DNA of 64,000 bases from Bradyrhizobium cosmicum (GTDB taxonomy: Bacteria > Pseudomonadota > Alphaproteobacteria > Rhizobiales > Xanthobacteraceae). Position numbers and translations under genes: made by a program. The notes under the pieces were generated by a model, which was not told where the DNA came from, did not search any database, and saw only the letters and a program-made list of their open reading frames with translations. Positions 8,413 to 18,446 of the stretch are shown one piece after another (position 1 is the first letter of the stretch; each line of letters starts with the position of its first letter). The DNA lies in contig NZ_CP041656.2 in the NCBI RefSeq assembly GCF_007290395.2, positions 2,790,001-2,854,000 of the forward strand, given 5' to 3'.

Positions 8413-9645
8413 ATGTCGGGCGCGGGGGCGGGTGAAACGACGAGCGGATTGTCTCCCTATCTGACGATCTGGTGGAGGCCGCGGCGGACGATCCAGGACG
8501 TCGTCGCCCGACCATACAGCTCTCGGGTGCTGGTCCTGGCAGCTCTTGGCGGCACCGCATCCGCCGTCACATGGTTGCTGGGTATGGACGTCGATCAGTC
8601 GCTGACGGATTGGCGTGTCCTTCTTGCCTGCCTTGTCGGCGCCGGGTCTCTCAGCATCTTGAATCTGTATATTGGCGCCTGGGTTGCCGCGGGCGTTGGG
8701 CGTCTGCTCGGTGGGACCGCATCCACTGCGGAGCTGCGTACCCTACTCGCGTGGGGCATGTTGCCGGCTATCGCGGGCGCCGTGCTGGCGATCGCGGCGG
8801 TTCTTGGACTGCGCGTTGCCGGTGCCGGCGCAATGCCGGCGGTGCTTGCGTTTATGGTCGGCATTTGCAGCCTGTGGTCCATGGTGATGACGCTGCTGAT
8901 GCTGGGCAGCGTCGAAGGCTTCGGCTTCTTTCGCAGCTTCGTCACTTACGGCATATCCACGCTCTGCTTGCCCGCAGTCTTCGCGCTGCTGATCCGAACG
9001 TTCCTGTTTCAGCCGTTCAGCATCCCGTCGGGGTCGACCATTCCCGCCTTGCTGCCTGGTGATTACGTCTTCGCCAACAAATTTGCCTATGGGTACAGCC
9101 GCTTTTCGCTGCCGTTCGGGGTGGCGTCATTCCCTGGGCGCGTGTTCGGCGCCGACCCCGCGCGCGGGGATATGGTCATCTTTCGCCTGCCGAAGGACGA
9201 GAGGACTGATTACGTCAAGCGTGTCGTCGGATTGCCCGGCGATCGCATCCAGATGAAGGATGGCGAGCTCCTGATTAATAGCACGCCCGTGCGACGCGAG
9301 AGGATGGATGATCTCACGGGGATCGACGCGTGCGGTTCGGGCACGACCGGCGTCAGGCGTTGGCGCGAGACGTTGCCGAACGGGGTAAGCTACGAGACGC
9401 TCGACTGCGCCGACAACGGTTACTTCGACAACACCACGACCTATACGGTGCCGGCCGCGCACCTGTTCGTGCTCGGCGACAACCGCGACAACTCGACAGA
9501 CAGCCGCGCGATGTCGGCGATCGGCTTCGTCCCGATCGACAACCTCGTTGCCCGCGTGAGCATGATCTTCTTCTCGCGCGCGGCGGGCGGAGCGGGCGCG
9601 CCGTCCAGCATGCGGTTCGAGCGGATTGGTGCGACGGTGCGGTGA
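8413..9645 (+). CDS. Yip1-like membrane domain fused to signal peptidase I
   Basis: This 410-residue protein has an N-terminal domain of about 190 residues with several membrane segments. It opens with IWWRPRRTIQDVVARP, resembling the Yip1 (PF04893-type) family. The C-terminal half aligns with the preceding signal peptidase almost end to end: FLFQPFSIPSGS, DYVKRVVGLPGDRIQM, RRWRETLPNG, GDNRDNSTDSR. Catalytic Ser is S208 and Lys K269. The residue after the Ser, normally Met, is Thr (SGSTIPAL), which could alter substrate choice. It lies 112 bases downstream of the first copy and probably arose by tandem duplication plus fusion. It was read directly through without a stop, so the fusion is real in this sequence. 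Confidence 0.88.
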   Translation: MSGAGAGETTSGLSPYLTIWWRPRRTIQDVVARPYSSRVLVLAALGGTASAVTWLLGMDVDQSLTDWRVLLACLVGAGSLSILNLYIGAWVAAGVGRLLGGTASTAELRTLLAWGMLPAIAGAVLAIAAVLGLRVAGAGAMPAVLAFMVGICSLWSMVMTLLMLGSVEGFGFFRSFVTYGISTLCLPAVFALLIRTFLFQPFSIPSGSTIPALLPGDYVFANKFAYGYSRFSLPFGVASFPGRVFGADPARGDMVIFRLPKDERTDYVKRVVGLPGDRIQMKDGELLINSTPVRRERMDDLTGIDACGSGTTGVRRWRETLPNGVSYETLDCADNGYFDNTTTYTVPAAHLFVLGDNRDNSTDSRAMSAIGFVPIDNLVARVSMIFFSRAAGGAGAPSSMRFERIGATVR

Positions 9646-9784
9646 GGCGAGCTTGCCCATCCGCTCTTCATTCCAGGACGCGCGAAGCGCCAGCCTGCTG
9701 CGGTAGTTTACTTGTAGTCTGGATTCCGCCGCGCTCCATCCAGTCTACGGCCGTCATTTCCAGTCGTGCGAAGCAATCCCTCAC

Positions 9785-9816
9785 AAACAAAAACCCCGGC
9801 ATCGCTGCCGGGGTTT
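9785..9816 (-). terminator. Rho-independent terminator of groESL
   Basis: An 11-bp stem (AAACCCCGGCA / TGCCGGGGTTT) with a 4-base loop lies just after groEL. On the minus strand it is followed by TTTTTGTTTG, the expected U-tract. Confidence 0.88.
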
Positions 9817-9840
9817 CGTAGTTCTTGAGGTGGCTGGACC

Positions 9841-11493
<1,653 letters not shown>

Positions 11494-11524
11494 TTAGGGG
11501 TTTAGCTGGGTGAGAGAGGGGCTC

Positions 11525-11839
11525 TTAGGCCGCCTTCTTCTTGGAAGCGGGGACGTCGAGGACGCCCATGATGTCGCTTTCCTTCATGATCAGCAGGTCG
11601 ACATTGTCGATCTTGACCTCGGTGCCGGACCACTTGCCGAACAGCACGCGGTCGCCGACCTTCAGGTCGATCGGGATCAGCTTGCCGGCTTCGTCGCGGC
11701 CACCCGGGCCGACGGCGACGATTTCGCCCTGCGAGGGCTTTTCCTTGGCACTGTCGGGAATGATGATGCCGCCAGCGGTCTTCTCTTCTGCGTCGATGCG
11801 CTTGACCACGACGCGGTCGTGAAGCGGACGGAATTTCAT
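11525..11839 (-). CDS. groES: 10 kDa co-chaperonin GroES
   Basis: The 104-residue protein begins [16 protein letters not shown] and contains the mobile loop ([18 protein letters not shown]) and the roof segment, all typical of GroES. It caps GroEL rings in the folding cycle. The start follows a strong AGGAGGA ribosome binding site. The C-terminal extension KKKAA is short. It is the first gene of the heat-shock operon. Confidence 0.99.
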   Translation of the reverse strand: MKFRPLHDRVVVKRIDAEEKTAGGIIIPDSAKEKPSQGEIVAVGPGGRDEAGKLIPIDLKVGDRVLFGKWSGTEVKIDNVDLLIMKESDIMGVLDVPASKKKAA

Positions 11840-11882
11840 GCAGTCCTCCTAAGCAATTGCTCGGGTTGATAAATCTGGATTG

Positions 11883-11909
11883 TTAGCAGTCCCTGCTAGC
11901 GAGTGCCAG
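11883..11909 (-). promoter_or_regulatory. CIRCE operator (HrcA binding site)
   Basis: TTAGCAGTC-N9-GAGTGCCAG matches the CIRCE consensus TTAGCACTC-N9-GAGTGCTAA at 8 of 9 and 7 of 9 positions with exact spacing. It lies 44 bases before groES and just downstream of the predicted -10 element, where bound HrcA would block initiation. Confidence 0.85.
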
Positions 11910-11920
11910 CGTGGGCACTG

Positions 11921-11952
11921 CTGAGATAAGCCAGGATTTTTGCGGGGGCAAG
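11921..11952 (-). promoter_or_regulatory. RpoH (sigma-32) type promoter of groESL
   Basis: On the minus strand CTTG is followed by an 18-base spacer and CTTATCTCAG, a full match to the alphaproteobacterial RpoH pattern CTTG-N17/18-CyTATnTnnG. The expected transcription start falls near 11914, at the edge of the CIRCE operator. Confidence 0.8.
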
Positions 11953-12218
11953 GGCTTCTAGCAGAAAAATAAGCACTCAGAAGGTGCGCCTGCCAAATTC
12001 CTTTACCATCGTTAACCGGCAATTGGGGCCGTATTAGCACGGAGTCCTGTCTGCTGCTAACGCATTGAATTTCAACAGCTTGTTAAACTTTTGGGCTTGA
12101 GATGAATTGTCAGTTTGCGTCACATTTCTCTCATGTGAGCGCATCGTTTCCGGGTGGCTCGTAAGCAGCGTACCGGCAAGCCACCCCTTGAATATGCGCT
12201 CCTGCAAAGGAGGTTGGC
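11953..12218. other. Intergenic region between groESL and usg
   Basis: This AT-richer stretch lies between the divergent groESL promoter and usg. An isolated CIRCE-like half-site is visible near 11970 but has no partner. A strong AAAGGAGG ribosome binding site is present just before usg. I see no further gene or repeat. Confidence 0.5.
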
Positions 12219-12506
12219 ATGGTTTCGCGGGTTGGGGTTGTTTCCGACGACTTTCGGAAGCAGGTGCTGGGTTACGGGCTGACGACGGCGGAAATCCTCT
12301 ATCGGATGCCGGATCATCCCTCGCTGCTCCAGACCTATGTCTGGCAGAACTACGATCTCTTCCCGAAATTCCCGGCGCTGAAGGACTTTCTGGCCTTCTG
12401 GCAGGCGAAGCTCGATGGTCCGCTCCACTCGGTGACGGTCGCGCATTCCAAGCTGATCAAGCCGGCCGAGCTGCGCGCCGTGGATGGCGTGTTCCGGCTG
12501 CATTGA
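12219..12506 (+). CDS. usg: Usg family protein
   Basis: This 95-residue protein matches the small alphaproteobacterial Usg family: the LTTAEILYRMPDHPSLLQTYVWQ segment, FPKFPALKDFLAFWQ, and a C-terminal HSVTVAHSKLIKPAEL. The family is named from a gene found near trp genes elsewhere; its biochemical role is not established. The start ATG follows AAAGGAGG. No trp gene is adjacent here. Confidence 0.85.
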   Translation: MVSRVGVVSDDFRKQVLGYGLTTAEILYRMPDHPSLLQTYVWQNYDLFPKFPALKDFLAFWQAKLDGPLHSVTVAHSKLIKPAELRAVDGVFRLH

Positions 12507-12521
12507 GGCGCGCATCGGTTT

Positions 12522-12618
12522 CGTAGGTTGGGCAAAGGCGCGCACGCGCCGTGCCCACCATCGCTCCGCAATCGCATCTGACAATGGTGGGTACGCTGCG
12601 CTTTGCCCACCCTACGAG
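12522..12618. repeat. Palindromic intergenic repeat ('GTAGGGTGGGC' type)
   Basis: The arms CGTAGGTTGGGCAAAGGCGC and GCGCTTTGCCCACCCTACG pair across the element, with a nested CCCACCAT / ATGGTGGG pair. A related element lies near 27.9 kb. The hairpin may terminate usg transcription. Confidence 0.7.
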
Positions 12619-12666
12619 ACCTGTTTGCGTGCTAGCCTCCTCCCATAACAACAGTGGAGGCAGCCC

Positions 12667-13203
12667 ATGGCCAAGAAGGTGAAATCGCGTAGCGCGGTGC
12701 AGGTCGCAGTGAAGAAGCGGAGCGGCGCCAAGGTCGCCGTGCGATCCTCCGCGCGGAAGGCCGTGAAATCGAAAGTGCTCGCAACGCCAGCCAAGTCGGT
12801 CAAGAAACCCGCCCGTCCGAAACAGCGCATCGCCATCAGCCATCATCGCGAAGAAGACTTCAAGGCGGACGGCCTGCGCGCCTACGCCAAGTACCGCGAC
12901 CTCGGCATCGCCGCTGCGAGCCACGGCCTCGCGCAGGCTCACGTGATCCGGCTGCAGGGCCCCTGCGATCCGGCCGAAGTCTCGAAGCTGCACTTCCACC
13001 ACATCGACTTCCAGATGGTCTACGTCCTCAAGGGCTGGGTGAAGACCTACATGGAGGGGCAGGGCGAGACCCTGATGAAGGAAGGCAGCGCCTGGACCCA
13101 GCCGCCGAAGATCAAGCACATGATCCTGGATTATTCCGATGACGTCGAACTGCTGGAAGTGATCCTGCCGGCGGAATTCAAGACGGTGGAGTTGAAGGCG
13201 TAG
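12667..13203 (+). CDS. Cupin-domain protein with Lys/Ala-rich N-terminal tail
   Basis: The 178-residue protein has two parts. Residues 1-52 are a Lys/Ala/Arg/Val-rich tail (KKV, KKRSG, RKAVKSK, KKPARPK) resembling histone-H1-like or nucleoid-binding tails. Residues from about 55 form a single cupin barrel with metal-type histidines in LHFHHIDF (H109, H111, H112), VYVLKGW and a Gln/Pro-rich strand. The cupin part is similar to small cupins of unknown substrate. The start ATG follows a GGAGG site 5 bases upstream. The tail could bind nucleic acid or membranes; that is inference. Confidence 0.8.
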   Translation: MAKKVKSRSAVQVAVKKRSGAKVAVRSSARKAVKSKVLATPAKSVKKPARPKQRIAISHHREEDFKADGLRAYAKYRDLGIAAASHGLAQAHVIRLQGPCDPAEVSKLHFHHIDFQMVYVLKGWVKTYMEGQGETLMKEGSAWTQPPKIKHMILDYSDDVELLEVILPAEFKTVELKA

Positions 13204-13210
13204 GCTTTCT

Positions 13211-13321
13211 CCTCGTCGTTGCGAGGAGCCCGCGACAAAATTGCGTAGCAATTTTGCGCTGGTGCGACGAAGCAATCCAGCGGTTGCATTCTGGATTGCT
13301 TCGCTTCGCTCGCAATGACGC
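13211..13321. repeat. Palindromic intergenic repeat ('CGTCATTGCGAG' type)
   Basis: The element carries AAGCAATCCAG and CTGGATTGCTTCGCTTCGCTCGCAATGACG, with a perfect internal hairpin AAAATTGC-GTA-GCAATTTT at 13237-13255. Related copies lie near 26.13 and 59.37 kb. It fills the space between the convergent cupin and NupC-type genes and may act as a terminator. Confidence 0.75.
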
Positions 13322-13331
13322 GCGGAGAGAG

Positions 13332-14582
13332 CTAACTCAACACCCCCACCACCGCACCCATCAAGCACGTCGTGAGCGTCCCCGACACGATCGACTTCAA
13401 ACCCAGCGCGTTGATCTCCTCGCGTCGCTCCGGGGCCATCACCCCCAGGCCGCCGATCATGATGCCGAGGCTGGCGAAATTGGCGAAGCCGCACATCGCG
13501 TAGAGCATGATCAGGCGCGAGCGCGGATCGAGCGCATCGGCTGGCAGCTTCGAGAAGTCGACATAGGCGATCAATTCGTTGAGCACGGTCTTGGTGCCCA
13601 TCAGGCTGCCGGCGGTCACCGCCTGATCCCACGGCAATCCCATCAGCCAGCACACCGGCGCCATCACGAGGCCGAGCAGGCGCTGCAGCGAGATCGCCGC
13701 GCCGCCAATATTCGGCAGCAGGCCGAGCATGGCATTGACGAGATAGACCAGCGCCACCAGCACCAGCAGCATCGCGACGATGTTGATGAGCAGCTCGATC
13801 CCCGCGCCGGTGCCCTTCACGATCGCATCCATCGTGCTGGCGACCTCCATCTCGGGATCCTCGAGCGTACCGCCGGTCCGCTTGACGGAGGTTTCCGGGA
13901 CCATGATCAGGCTGACGAGGATCGCGGCCGGCGCGCCCAGCACGGAGGCGATGACGAAATGCGCGGCCGCGTCGGGAATCAGAGGAGCAAGGAGCGTCGC
14001 ATAGAGCACCAGCACCGTGCCGGCGATGCCGGCCATGCCGCCGGTCATCACCAGGAATAATTCGCTGCGGGTCATCTGCGCCAGATACGGCCGGACGAAC
14101 AGCGGTGCCTCCACCATGCCGAGGAAGATGTTGGCGGCGGTCGACAGCCCAACCGCACCGCCGACGCCAAGCGTCCGCTCCAGCAGCCAGGCCATGCCGC
14201 GCACGATCGGCGGAAGCACGCGCCAATAGAACAGCAGCGTCGTCAGCACGCTCATGACCAGCACGATCGGCAGCGCCTGGAACGCCAGGATGAAATCGGC
14301 GCCCGGCACCTTCAAATCGAACGGCAGGGCGCCGCCGCCGACATAGCCGAACACGAAGGAGGAGCCGGCGCGCGAGGCCGCCGAGATCGCACCGACGGCA
14401 TCGTTGATGGCGCCGAAGGCGCGGGCGACGACCGGCACCTTCATCAGGAGGATCGCGGTGGCGAAGGTCGCGACGAGGCCGATCGCCGCCTGCCGCAGCG
14501 AGACGGCGCGCCGATTCTCGGCCAGCGCGAAGGCGAGCAGCAGCAATGCGAAAATGCCGAGTGCCGATTGCAGCCGCAGCAT
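13332..14582 (-). CDS. NupC-family concentrative nucleoside transporter
   Basis: This 416-residue polytopic membrane protein has the CNT layout: an N-terminal gate, a central region (GGALPFD, FQALPIVLVMSVLTTLLFYW, STAANIFLGMVEAPLFVRPY) and a core-domain repeat (MTGGMAGIAGTVLVLYA, GTKTVLNELIAY, MCGFANFASLGIMIGGLG). These motifs carry the nucleoside and cation sites in the family. It should import nucleosides with H+ or Na+ across the inner membrane. The open frame extends 1 kb further upstream, but homology begins at MLRLQSALG, so that ATG is the start. Confidence 0.92.
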   Translation of the reverse strand: MLRLQSALGIFALLLLAFALAENRRAVSLRQAAIGLVATFATAILLMKVPVVARAFGAINDAVGAISAASRAGSSFVFGYVGGGALPFDLKVPGADFILAFQALPIVLVMSVLTTLLFYWRVLPPIVRGMAWLLERTLGVGGAVGLSTAANIFLGMVEAPLFVRPYLAQMTRSELFLVMTGGMAGIAGTVLVLYATLLAPLIPDAAAHFVIASVLGAPAAILVSLIMVPETSVKRTGGTLEDPEMEVASTMDAIVKGTGAGIELLINIVAMLLVLVALVYLVNAMLGLLPNIGGAAISLQRLLGLVMAPVCWLMGLPWDQAVTAGSLMGTKTVLNELIAYVDFSKLPADALDPRSRLIMLYAMCGFANFASLGIMIGGLGVMAPERREEINALGLKSIVSGTLTTCLMGAVVGVLS

Positions 14583-14726
14583 GATGTCCCCAAACCTCCA
14601 ATGATTATGGCCGGGCATCCGTTGCAAACGCAATGCCGGAACGGCACCGGCGCCGGCCGCTGTTGACAAGAAGGTCTTCGTCAGCCACGCGGGACTTCCA
14701 AGATCAGGCGCGGACGGTCCCAAAAG

Positions 14727-15980
14727 GTGAGTCAGGAGCTGAGCGAAGAGCAGCCGCGACAGGTGAATCCGCCGGTCAGCGCCCGCGCGCTGCTGTCCCA
14801 CCGCGCTTTCCTGTTCTTCCTGCTTTCGCGTAGCCTGTCGCGCTTCTCCAGCCAGATCGCGGCGGTCGCGATTGGCTGGCAGATCTACGATCTCACCGGC
14901 TCGGCCTTCGATCTCGGCATGGTCGGCCTCGTGCAATTCCTGCCCACGGCGCTGCTGGTGTTCGTCGCCGGCCACGCCGCCGACCGTTTTGAGCGCAAGC
15001 GTGTGGTCCAGCTCTGCCAGCTCGCGGAAGCGGCGACCGCGCTCTATCTCGGTGTCATCACCTATCTCGGCGCGGTCAGCGAGGTACAGATCTTCATCGC
15101 GACCTTCGTGCTCGGCATTGCCGGCGCGTTCGAAAGCCCGACCACCGCGGCGCTGTTGCCGCTGATCGCGCCGCAGGGATCGCTGCAGCGCGCGACGGCG
15201 GTCGCGAGCGGTGCGGGGCAGGTCGCGACCATCACGGGACCGGCGCTCGGCGGCTTCGCCTACGCGATCGCGCCGCATCTTGCCTATGCCGTGATGCTGC
15301 TGTTCTGGATTTTCGGGATGATCCTGACCGGCTTCATCCGGCCGCGCCCGCAGGCGGTGGCCAAGGAAGGGACGGACTCGGACAACATCTTTGCCGGCGT
15401 CCGCTTCATCCGCAGCAATCCGGCAATCCTCGGCACCATCTCGCTCGATTTGTTCGCGGTGCTGTTCGGCGGCGTCACCGCGCTGCTGCCGATCTATGCC
15501 CGCGACATTCTCCAGACCGGCCCGATGGGGCTTGGCGTGTTGCGCGCCGCGCCGGCGGTCGGTGCGCTGCTGATGACGATGGTGCTGGCGCGTCACGCCA
15601 TCTCGCGTCACGTGGGCCTGCGCATGTTCCAGGCCGTGATCGTGTTCGGTCTCGCCACGATCGTGTTCGCGCTGTCGTCCTGGATGTGGCTGTCGGTGCT
15701 CTCGCTCGCGATTTTGGGAGCCGCCGACACGATCAGCGTCGTGATCCGTTTCTCGCTGGTGCAGCTCTCAACCCCCGACGAGATGCGCGGCCGGGTCGGC
15801 GCGGTGAACTTCCTCTTCATCAACGCTTCCAACCAGCTCGGTCAGTTCGAAAGCGGCGTAGCCGCCGCTCTGCTCGGCGCCATGCCTGCAGCCGTGCTCG
15901 GCGGCGTCGCGACCGTCGCGGTGGCGCTATTGTGGATGAAGCTGTTTCCCAGCCTGCGGCAGGTGCAGAGTTTGGAGTAG
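14727..15980 (+). CDS. MFS transporter (EntS/enterobactin-exporter-like)
   Basis: The 417-residue protein has about 12 membrane segments and the MFS loop motif AGHAADRFERKRVV between segments 2 and 3. The N-terminal FFLLSRSLSRFSSQIAAVAIGWQIYDLTGS is typical of the EntS-like efflux group. It probably exports a small molecule by proton antiport; the substrate is unknown. Translation starts at GTG, which fits the end of the homologous region. It is divergent from the NupC-type gene with 144 bases between. Confidence 0.88.
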   Translation: MSQELSEEQPRQVNPPVSARALLSHRAFLFFLLSRSLSRFSSQIAAVAIGWQIYDLTGSAFDLGMVGLVQFLPTALLVFVAGHAADRFERKRVVQLCQLAEAATALYLGVITYLGAVSEVQIFIATFVLGIAGAFESPTTAALLPLIAPQGSLQRATAVASGAGQVATITGPALGGFAYAIAPHLAYAVMLLFWIFGMILTGFIRPRPQAVAKEGTDSDNIFAGVRFIRSNPAILGTISLDLFAVLFGGVTALLPIYARDILQTGPMGLGVLRAAPAVGALLMTMVLARHAISRHVGLRMFQAVIVFGLATIVFALSSWMWLSVLSLAILGAADTISVVIRFSLVQLSTPDEMRGRVGAVNFLFINASNQLGQFESGVAAALLGAMPAAVLGGVATVAVALLWMKLFPSLRQVQSLE

Positions 15981-16027
15981 GGCTCCGCTCTCTCCCCGTC
16001 GTGCTCTCACGGAGAGACGAATTAGTC

Positions 16028-16172
16028 CCGTCATCGTGCGAGGCTTGTGATGCGAATGCATCGCAAGCGGAGCCTCGAAGGATGAACGGCTGAGATGCAG
16101 CCGGGCCGTCGCCCTTCGAGGCCTCCGCCCAGCGGCGCAATTGCGCCGCAAGGCTCCGGCACCTCAGGGTGA
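16028..16172. repeat. Dispersed intergenic palindromic repeat
   Basis: The element contains nested inverted repeats such as CGAGGCTTG...AGCCTCG, CCCTTCGAGG and GCGCAATTGCGC, ending CACCTCAGGGTGACGG. It belongs to the 'CTTCGAGGC ... CTCAGGGTGA' style of Bradyrhizobium intergenic elements and resembles the element near 1.1-1.3 kb. Confidence 0.6.
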
Positions 16173-16248
16173 CGGTGATGGAGTTGCGCTCGCAATGACG
16201 ATTGTGGAGGCAGCGCGGGACCTTAGCCAACGTCACCCCGCTTGCCGG

Positions 16249-16284
16249 CAACCCCATGCCGCCTACTGTGCATGGGGTTGTTTT
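16249..16284 (+). terminator. Terminator hairpin between convergent MFS and SDR genes
   Basis: A perfect 11-bp inverted repeat, CAACCCCATGC / GCATGGGGTTG with a 10-base loop, is followed by TTTT on the plus strand. The right arm with its flank (CTACTGTGCATGGGGTTG) recurs near 59.63 kb without its left arm. Confidence 0.7.
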
Positions 16285-16297
16285 CGCGCTTTTCAGT

Positions 16298-17056
16298 TCA
16301 GCCCCGTCCGACGAACGGCATCTTGGTGGCCATGACCGTCATGGTCAGCACGTTGGCATCGAGCGGCAGGCCGGCCATGTAGGCGACGGCATCGCCGACC
16401 GCCTTCGCGTCCATGCGCGGCTCGTGCTTCATCGTGCCGTCGGGCTGCATTACGCCGGGGCCGGCGACCATGCGGTCGGTCATCGGCGTGGCGGCGTTGC
16501 CGATGTCGACCTGGCCGACCGCGATGTCGTACATGCGGCCGTCGAGGTTGGAGGCCTTGGTGAGGCCAGTGATGGCGTGCTTGGTCGAGGTGTAGGCCGC
16601 CGAGAACGGCCGCGGCGCATGCGCCGAGATCGAGCCGTTGTTGATGATGCGGCCACCGCGCGGGCTCTGGTCCTTCATGATGCGGAAGGCGTGCTGGGTG
16701 CACAGGAACGGGCCGGTGAGGTTGGTGTTCACCACCGCCTGCCACTGCTCGAGGCTGAGATCTTCGAAGTTCACCGGCGGCGCGCCCATGCCGGCATTGT
16801 TGAACAGCACGTCGAGCCGGCCGTAAGTTGCCTTCACCTTGTCGAACAGGGCGGCGATCGAGTCCGGCTTGGTCATGTCGGCGGTGACGCACAGGCTCTT
16901 GCCGGCGGGACCGAGCTTGGCGGTCTCCTCGAGCATGTCGAGCCGGCGCCCGACGAGCACCACGGTGAAGCCGGTGTTCATCAGCGCCAGCGACGCCGCG
17001 CGGCCGACACCGGTGCCTGCGCCCGTCACCACTGCGATCTTGTTTGCTTCACTCAT
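16298..17056 (-). CDS. SDR-family oxidoreductase
   Basis: This 252-residue short-chain dehydrogenase has TGAGTGVG at residues 11-18, NNAG at about 86-89, active-site S142, and the YxxxK pair Y155/K159 (YTSTK). The N-terminal glycine motif and the GRR after beta-2 suggest NADP(H) preference. The substrate is not readable. It begins 27 bases after the Anbu peptidase stop and may share its transcript. Confidence 0.88.
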   Translation of the reverse strand: MSEANKIAVVTGAGTGVGRAASLALMNTGFTVVLVGRRLDMLEETAKLGPAGKSLCVTADMTKPDSIAALFDKVKATYGRLDVLFNNAGMGAPPVNFEDLSLEQWQAVVNTNLTGPFLCTQHAFRIMKDQSPRGGRIINNGSISAHAPRPFSAAYTSTKHAITGLTKASNLDGRMYDIAVGQVDIGNAATPMTDRMVAGPGVMQPDGTMKHEPRMDAKAVGDAVAYMAGLPLDANVLTMTVMATKMPFVGRG

Positions 17057-17083
17057 CGTTTCCTGCCTTTATCTCTTAAGCTT

Positions 17084-17842
17084 TCAGGTTTTCGGTTCTT
17101 TTTCGTTCTTGTAGGGCGGCCGCGGGATGTTCTGATGCGCCGCGCGCAACGCCGCCGACCAGCGCGAGCGCAGATCGTGGAAATAGGGCTCGCCGGCCTC
17201 GATGCGATGGTTGAGATCGGCATCGCAGGCATCGGCCCGCACCACTAGCACGTCGATCGGCAGACCGACGCCGAGATTGGAGCGCATGGTGGAGTCCATC
17301 GAGATCAGGCCGGTCTTCAGCGCCTCGTAGAGTTCGACGTCGTAATGCATGGCGCGGTCGAGCACCGGCTTGCCGTATTTGTGCTCGCCGATCTGCAGGT
17401 AAGGCGTGTCGGTGGTGCACTCGATGAAATTGCCTGCCGTGTAGACCATGAACAGGCGCATCCGCGCGCCCTTGATCTGGCCGCCGAACAGGAAGGAGAC
17501 GTCGAACGAGACGTCCTCGGACTTCAGCGCCGGCCCTTCAGTCGCATGCACGGCCCGGATCGCCCGGCCGATGCGCTGGGCGGCCTGGAACATGGTCGGC
17601 GCGTTCATCAGCGTCTCGATCTCGCCCGTGGTGGGGTCTTCCAGGCCCTCGGTGAGGGTGGAGAGCACCGACTGGCTGATGGCGAGGTTGCCGGCGCTGG
17701 CGATCGCCATGATGCGGTCGCCGGGCTTGGAGAAGATGTGCAGCTTGCGGAAGGTCGAGACGTTGTCGAGGCCGGCATTGGTGCGGGTGTCGGCGATCAT
17801 CACCAGACCGTCCCGAACCAGGATTCCGCAACAATAGGTCAT
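17084..17842 (-). CDS. Anbu (ancestral beta subunit, bacterial proteasome homologue) peptidase
   Basis: The 252-residue protein begins MTYCCGILVRDGLVMIADTR. Removal of Met exposes Thr-1, the expected nucleophile of this N-terminal-nucleophile hydrolase family. DVSFLFGGQI, YLQIGEHKYGKPVLDR and GLISMDSTMRSNLGVGLPIDVLV are family hallmarks. Anbu proteins assemble into open helical or ring-like oligomers and resemble HslV and the 20S beta subunit. It lies downstream of the ATP-grasp, alpha-E and transglutaminase genes, the known conserved neighbourhood. Its substrates are not established. Unlike HslV there is no HslU-like ATPase next to it. Confidence 0.93.
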   Translation of the reverse strand: MTYCCGILVRDGLVMIADTRTNAGLDNVSTFRKLHIFSKPGDRIMAIASAGNLAISQSVLSTLTEGLEDPTTGEIETLMNAPTMFQAAQRIGRAIRAVHATEGPALKSEDVSFDVSFLFGGQIKGARMRLFMVYTAGNFIECTTDTPYLQIGEHKYGKPVLDRAMHYDVELYEALKTGLISMDSTMRSNLGVGLPIDVLVVRADACDADLNHRIEAGEPYFHDLRSRWSAALRAAHQNIPRPPYKNEKEPKT

Positions 17843-17948
17843 TTCCGATCCCCGAACGCGTTTGCGCGGAATTACTAACCAATTTCACGGAGGCATGTAA
17901 CCCCCTGTTCCCCAGGGGGAGCCATGTATCGGCTGTAAGAGGCCCGCC

Positions 17949-18356
17949 TCAGTCTGCGGCATCGACGAGAAACGCCTCGTCGACCGGGACGCCCAGCGCC
18001 GTGACCAGCCGGTTCGTCTCCGCGGCCATGCCGATGATGGCAAGCATCTCGCCATATTCGGCCTCGGTCATGCCCTTCGCCCGTGCGCCCGCGGTGTGCG
18101 AGTGGATGCAGTAGCTGCAGCCATGCGCCACCGAGACCGCGACATAGATCATTTCCTTGATCTTGGGATCGAGCGCCCCCGGCGCCATCACCTGCTTGAT
18201 GCTCTCCCAGGTCCGCCGCAGCGTCTTCGGATCGTGCGCCAGCGCGCGCCAGAAATTGTTGACGAAGTCCGACTGCCGCACCTTGCGGATGTCGTCGAAA
18301 ACGGCGCGCGCCTCAGCGGAGAGCTCGTCGTCCGAAAGCAGCTTCACGGTCGCCAT
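17949..18356 (-). CDS. Carboxymuconolactone decarboxylase/AhpD-like protein
   Basis: This 135-residue all-helical protein has the AhpD-type redox motif CSYCIHSH (C80, C83, H87) within the CMD fold. Such proteins are alkylhydroperoxidase-like reductases or decarboxylases. The preserved CxxC argues for a peroxide- or disulfide-linked role. It is inserted, on the same strand, between the transglutaminase gene and Anbu, with gaps of 90 and 106 bases, so it may have its own promoter. Confidence 0.88.
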   Translation of the reverse strand: MATVKLLSDDELSAEARAVFDDIRKVRQSDFVNNFWRALAHDPKTLRRTWESIKQVMAPGALDPKIKEMIYVAVSVAHGCSYCIHSHTAGARAKGMTEAEYGEMLAIIGMAAETNRLVTALGVPVDEAFLVDAAD

Positions 18357-18446
18357 GGGATCCTCGCAGGGTCTGATCTGACCCTGCGATCATAGCGCGC
18401 CTGATCCGGTCAGCCGGCAAAGCTTCGTGACGCGATCCGGCCGCGC

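Noticed and set aside
11960..11985. A CIRCE-like half-site (AAGCACTC)
   Set aside because: It has no matching GAGTGC arm at nine bases spacing, unlike the nearby full site.
13332..15611. A 759-codon frame running through the NupC-type gene and upstream
   Set aside because: Homology to the transporter begins at the ATG at 14582. The upstream part lies antisense to the MFS gene and reads as low-complexity Arg/Asp-rich shadow.
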